IMG/VR virus record: IMGVR_UViG_3300042114_000121
Span: 1 to 50,883 of that record
DNA length: 50,883 nt
Source of the DNA: a virus
Direction: 5' to 3' (one strand)
Shown: piece by piece, positions 49,579 through 50,883 of the stretch
Layout of the letters: each line of letters opens with the position of its first letter
Position numbering within the stretch: the stretch's first letter is position 1
Program-made: the position numbers and the translations under genes
Notes under the pieces: generated by a model
Database searches by the model: none
Told to the model about the DNA's origin: nothing
The model's input: the letters and a program-made list of their open reading frames with translations, nothing else

Positions 49579-50047
49579 AGTTTTATTTGTTGGTGGTTAT
49601 CCGTCTCCATTATTAAACGGATTACAGTGTGCTAATTGTGGAAGTCATCACCTGTTGAATGGCAAATATTATGAGGTAATGGGAAAAAATATATCTGGAC
49701 ACTTAAAAAACATAGTTTCTCTTTATTTTGTTGAAGATTTTATAAAAAAAGAGTTGTCAATATGGAAAAATGATAGAAATAATTTTTGTTTTGGTGTTGC
49801 ATTTTATAAAACTAATTTAGATAGTCAAAGTTATAGATATTACAATTTACAAAATAAAAATATATCTAAATATGATAAACATAAAGCCCATTTAATAGAG
49901 GCTTATAACACTATATTTAAGGATTTAAAATGTTAGTAACTCAAAAAAAACAATAGACGAACACGCATCAAAAAAGGTTTAAAAGTCGGATAAGGTACGA
50001 ATAAAATAGAAAGAAAGTTAAAAAAAGAAAGTATTTAGTAACTGTTG
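49440..50047. repeat. 608-bp segment predicted to occur twice in the genome
   Basis: Its first 127 bases equal the window's last 127 and its last 127 equal the window's first 127. A second full copy would span the ends. It contains most of the 48-aa gene and the whole 122-aa gene. Flanking sequence on both sides is similar but diverged between copies, so the period of the duplication is 1317 bp. Confidence 0.8.
49568..49936 (+). CDS. Hypothetical duplicated protein, 122 aa
   Basis: KVLFVGGYPSPLLNGLQCAN then CGSHHLLNGKYY: CANCG plus His residues may form a small metal site near the N-terminus. The rest is helical with aromatic residues. GGGGATAGATA lies before the ATG. The end of a second copy is seen at bases 1-16. 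Function unknown. Confidence 0.65.
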   Translation: MKNKVLFVGGYPSPLLNGLQCANCGSHHLLNGKYYEVMGKNISGHLKNIVSLYFVEDFIKKELSIWKNDRNNFCFGVAFYKTNLDSQSYRYYNLQNKNISKYDKHKAHLIEAYNTIFKDLKC

Positions 50048-50067
50048 TACTTACACTGTTTTAGTAT

Positions 50068-50107
50068 AGTTGTGAGTGCCATTAAATTTAGAAAATTGAA
50101 AAATAAA
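50068..50107 (+). repeat. Start-associated repeat element, copy 10
   Basis: AGTTGT-GAGT-GCCATTAAATTTAG then AAAATTGAAAAATAAAA. It is the counterpart of copy 1 (148-186) in the duplicated unit and shares its GAGT centre; small substitutions distinguish the two. Confidence 0.75.
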
Positions 50108-50123
50108 AAACAAGGTGGAAAAA

Positions 50124-50375
50124 ATGCAAGTAATAAAGAGTAACAAAATAAGAGTAAATGGTCAAGATGTAGCATATTTCAAAATTGACAATGATTACAA
50201 TGGTAATCCTCGGTATGTCATACACTTTTTGGAAATTGACAATGATTATAATAAAGCTATAAATAAAGCACGAGAAATAGGTGGTAAAGTTTACAAGGCT
50301 AAATGGTTTGGCGGCGGTATAGTTATTCAATCATATAGTTTAGAAACAGATTTGGAGCATATTATAAGCAAATAA
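50124..50375 (+). CDS. Hypothetical protein, 83 aa
   Basis: ATG at 50124 follows AAGGTGG; a GTG at 50115 overlaps the ribosome site. Contains VAYFKIDNDYNGNPRYVIHF and GKVYKAKWFGGGIVIQSY. It occupies the same place in its repeat unit as the unrelated 58-aa gene at 198. Function unknown. Confidence 0.65.
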   Translation: MQVIKSNKIRVNGQDVAYFKIDNDYNGNPRYVIHFLEIDNDYNKAINKAREIGGKVYKAKWFGGGIVIQSYSLETDLEHIISK

Positions 50376-50381
50376 ATTTTT

Positions 50382-50432
50382 AGGATACATTTAAAAAGTG
50401 TATCTTATAAAGTTTATTACTTTTTTGTAATA
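50382..50432 (+). terminator. Hairpins after the 83-aa gene
   Basis: GGATACA (50382-50388) pairs with TGTATCTT-side bases near 50398-50405, and ATTAC-TTTTTT-GTAAT follows at about 50416-50431. Together they may terminate or attenuate transcription. Confidence 0.4.
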
Positions 50433-50463
50433 GCTTAAGAAAAAAAGACTAAAGGGAATTAAA

Positions 50464-50643
50464 ATGAGTACTTATGGAGTAAATACAATGAATGGCGGTT
50501 ATGTCGATGTATCAAAAACATTAAGAGGGGCTAAACGATACGCGACCATAAACGGGTTTAAAGAGGTTTATATTAGATTTAATGGCGGTTATAATATTTC
50601 TTTAGTAGCCAAAAGAATTGCTAATAAGTGGATAGATAACTAG
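50464..50643 (+). CDS. Hypothetical protein, 59 aa
   Basis: MSTYGVNTMNGGYVDVSKTL then RGAKRYATINGFKEVYIRFN. Strong AAGGGAATTAAAATG-type start. Small, basic, mixed fold. No family recognised. Confidence 0.6.
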   Translation: MSTYGVNTMNGGYVDVSKTLRGAKRYATINGFKEVYIRFNGGYNISLVAKRIANKWIDN

Positions 50644-50660
50644 ATTATAGATTATTTTTT

Positions 50661-50684
50661 GAGTAGATAATTTTCTATCTACTC
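50661..50684 (+). ncRNA. Conserved leader hairpin, copy 2
   Basis: GAGTAGATA pairs perfectly with TATCTACTC over a six-base loop. Compared with copy 1 the stem bases differ on both arms in a compensating way, so the structure rather than the sequence is kept. Confidence 0.5.
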
Positions 50685-50748
50685 TATAAAGTAATCATTA
50701 AAAGTTACTCAGGCACTTGATGTCGTACAAAAAAATAAGGTGTGTACA

Positions 50749-50883
50749 ATGTATAGATTAAAATATAGAGATACAAATAATGGTATCAATAGGGCGGTCT
50801 TTAGTGACTTGATAGAAATGAATATATTTTTATTGATCAATCAAATAACTATTTTTATAGCTGTTAAAATAAAGGGGATAGAT
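50749..50883 (+). CDS. Second copy of the 48-aa protein (runs off the window)
   Basis: MYRLKYRDTNNGIN..., differing from the copy at 49432 only at codon 3 (K to R) in the visible part. From 50757 it is identical to 49440 onward and stops with the window. It would be followed by a second copy of the 122-aa gene. Confidence 0.55.
   Translation, partial: MYRLKYRDTNNGINRAVFSDLIEMNIFLLINQITIFIAVKIKGID
50757..50883. repeat. Terminal 127-bp direct repeat (copy of 49440-49566)
   Basis: The last 127 bases match 49440-49566 exactly; the base before (50756 G versus 49439 A) differs. Companion of the repeat at 1-127. Confidence 0.9.

Overview
The window is essentially the whole genome of an AT-rich tailed phage with lambda-style head and tail genes. 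A host in the Campylobacterota (Arcobacter/Campylobacter-like) is an inference from the low GC, signal-peptide style and a Campylobacter-type dimeric dUTPase. The ends show that the molecule is circular, or circularly mapped. Bases 1-127 recur exactly at 49921-50047, and the last 127 bases (50757-50883) recur exactly at 49440-49566. Both matches stop at 127 bases, as expected for an assembly graph with k=127. The simplest reading is a circle of about 51,237 bp in which a 608-bp segment (49440-50047) occurs twice and one copy is missing across the window ends.

Layout. Rightward genes start at about 48.98 kb, cross the window ends and run to 18.9 kb. They include a sliding clamp, a Ref/HNH-like nuclease, SSB, a replication initiator carrying internal iterons, two cytosine-type and one adenine-type methyltransferases, two Rha-family regulators, a homing-type HNH fusion, DUF3310, two structurally unrelated dUTPases and many small genes. 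Leftward genes run from 48.46 kb to 18.9 kb. In transcription order these are a small HTH protein, terminase small subunit, small genes, DUF1064 nuclease, terminase large subunit, a third Rha protein, gpW, portal, protease with nested scaffold, cement protein, capsid, connectors, tail tube, tail chaperones G/GT, tape measure, tail-tip proteins, a diversity-generating retroelement (DGR), a membrane/lysis block and a fourth methyltransferase.

The standout system is the DGR at 22591-25340: reverse transcriptase, template repeat and a target gene whose 3' end is the variable repeat. Over 103 aligned bases there are six differences, all at template adenines. No Avd-like accessory gene is seen between target and RT.

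Other points of interest are a lambda-type GGGAAAG frameshift site, a lambda-ori-like iteron array in the initiator gene, a possible H-type RNA pseudoknot in front of that gene, an intergenic element repeated about ten times before early genes, and three small genes that look broken. No integrase, ParA/ParB, tRNA or CRISPR array was recognised. With no integrase the phage is either lytic or maintained as an episome; the sequence does not decide this.
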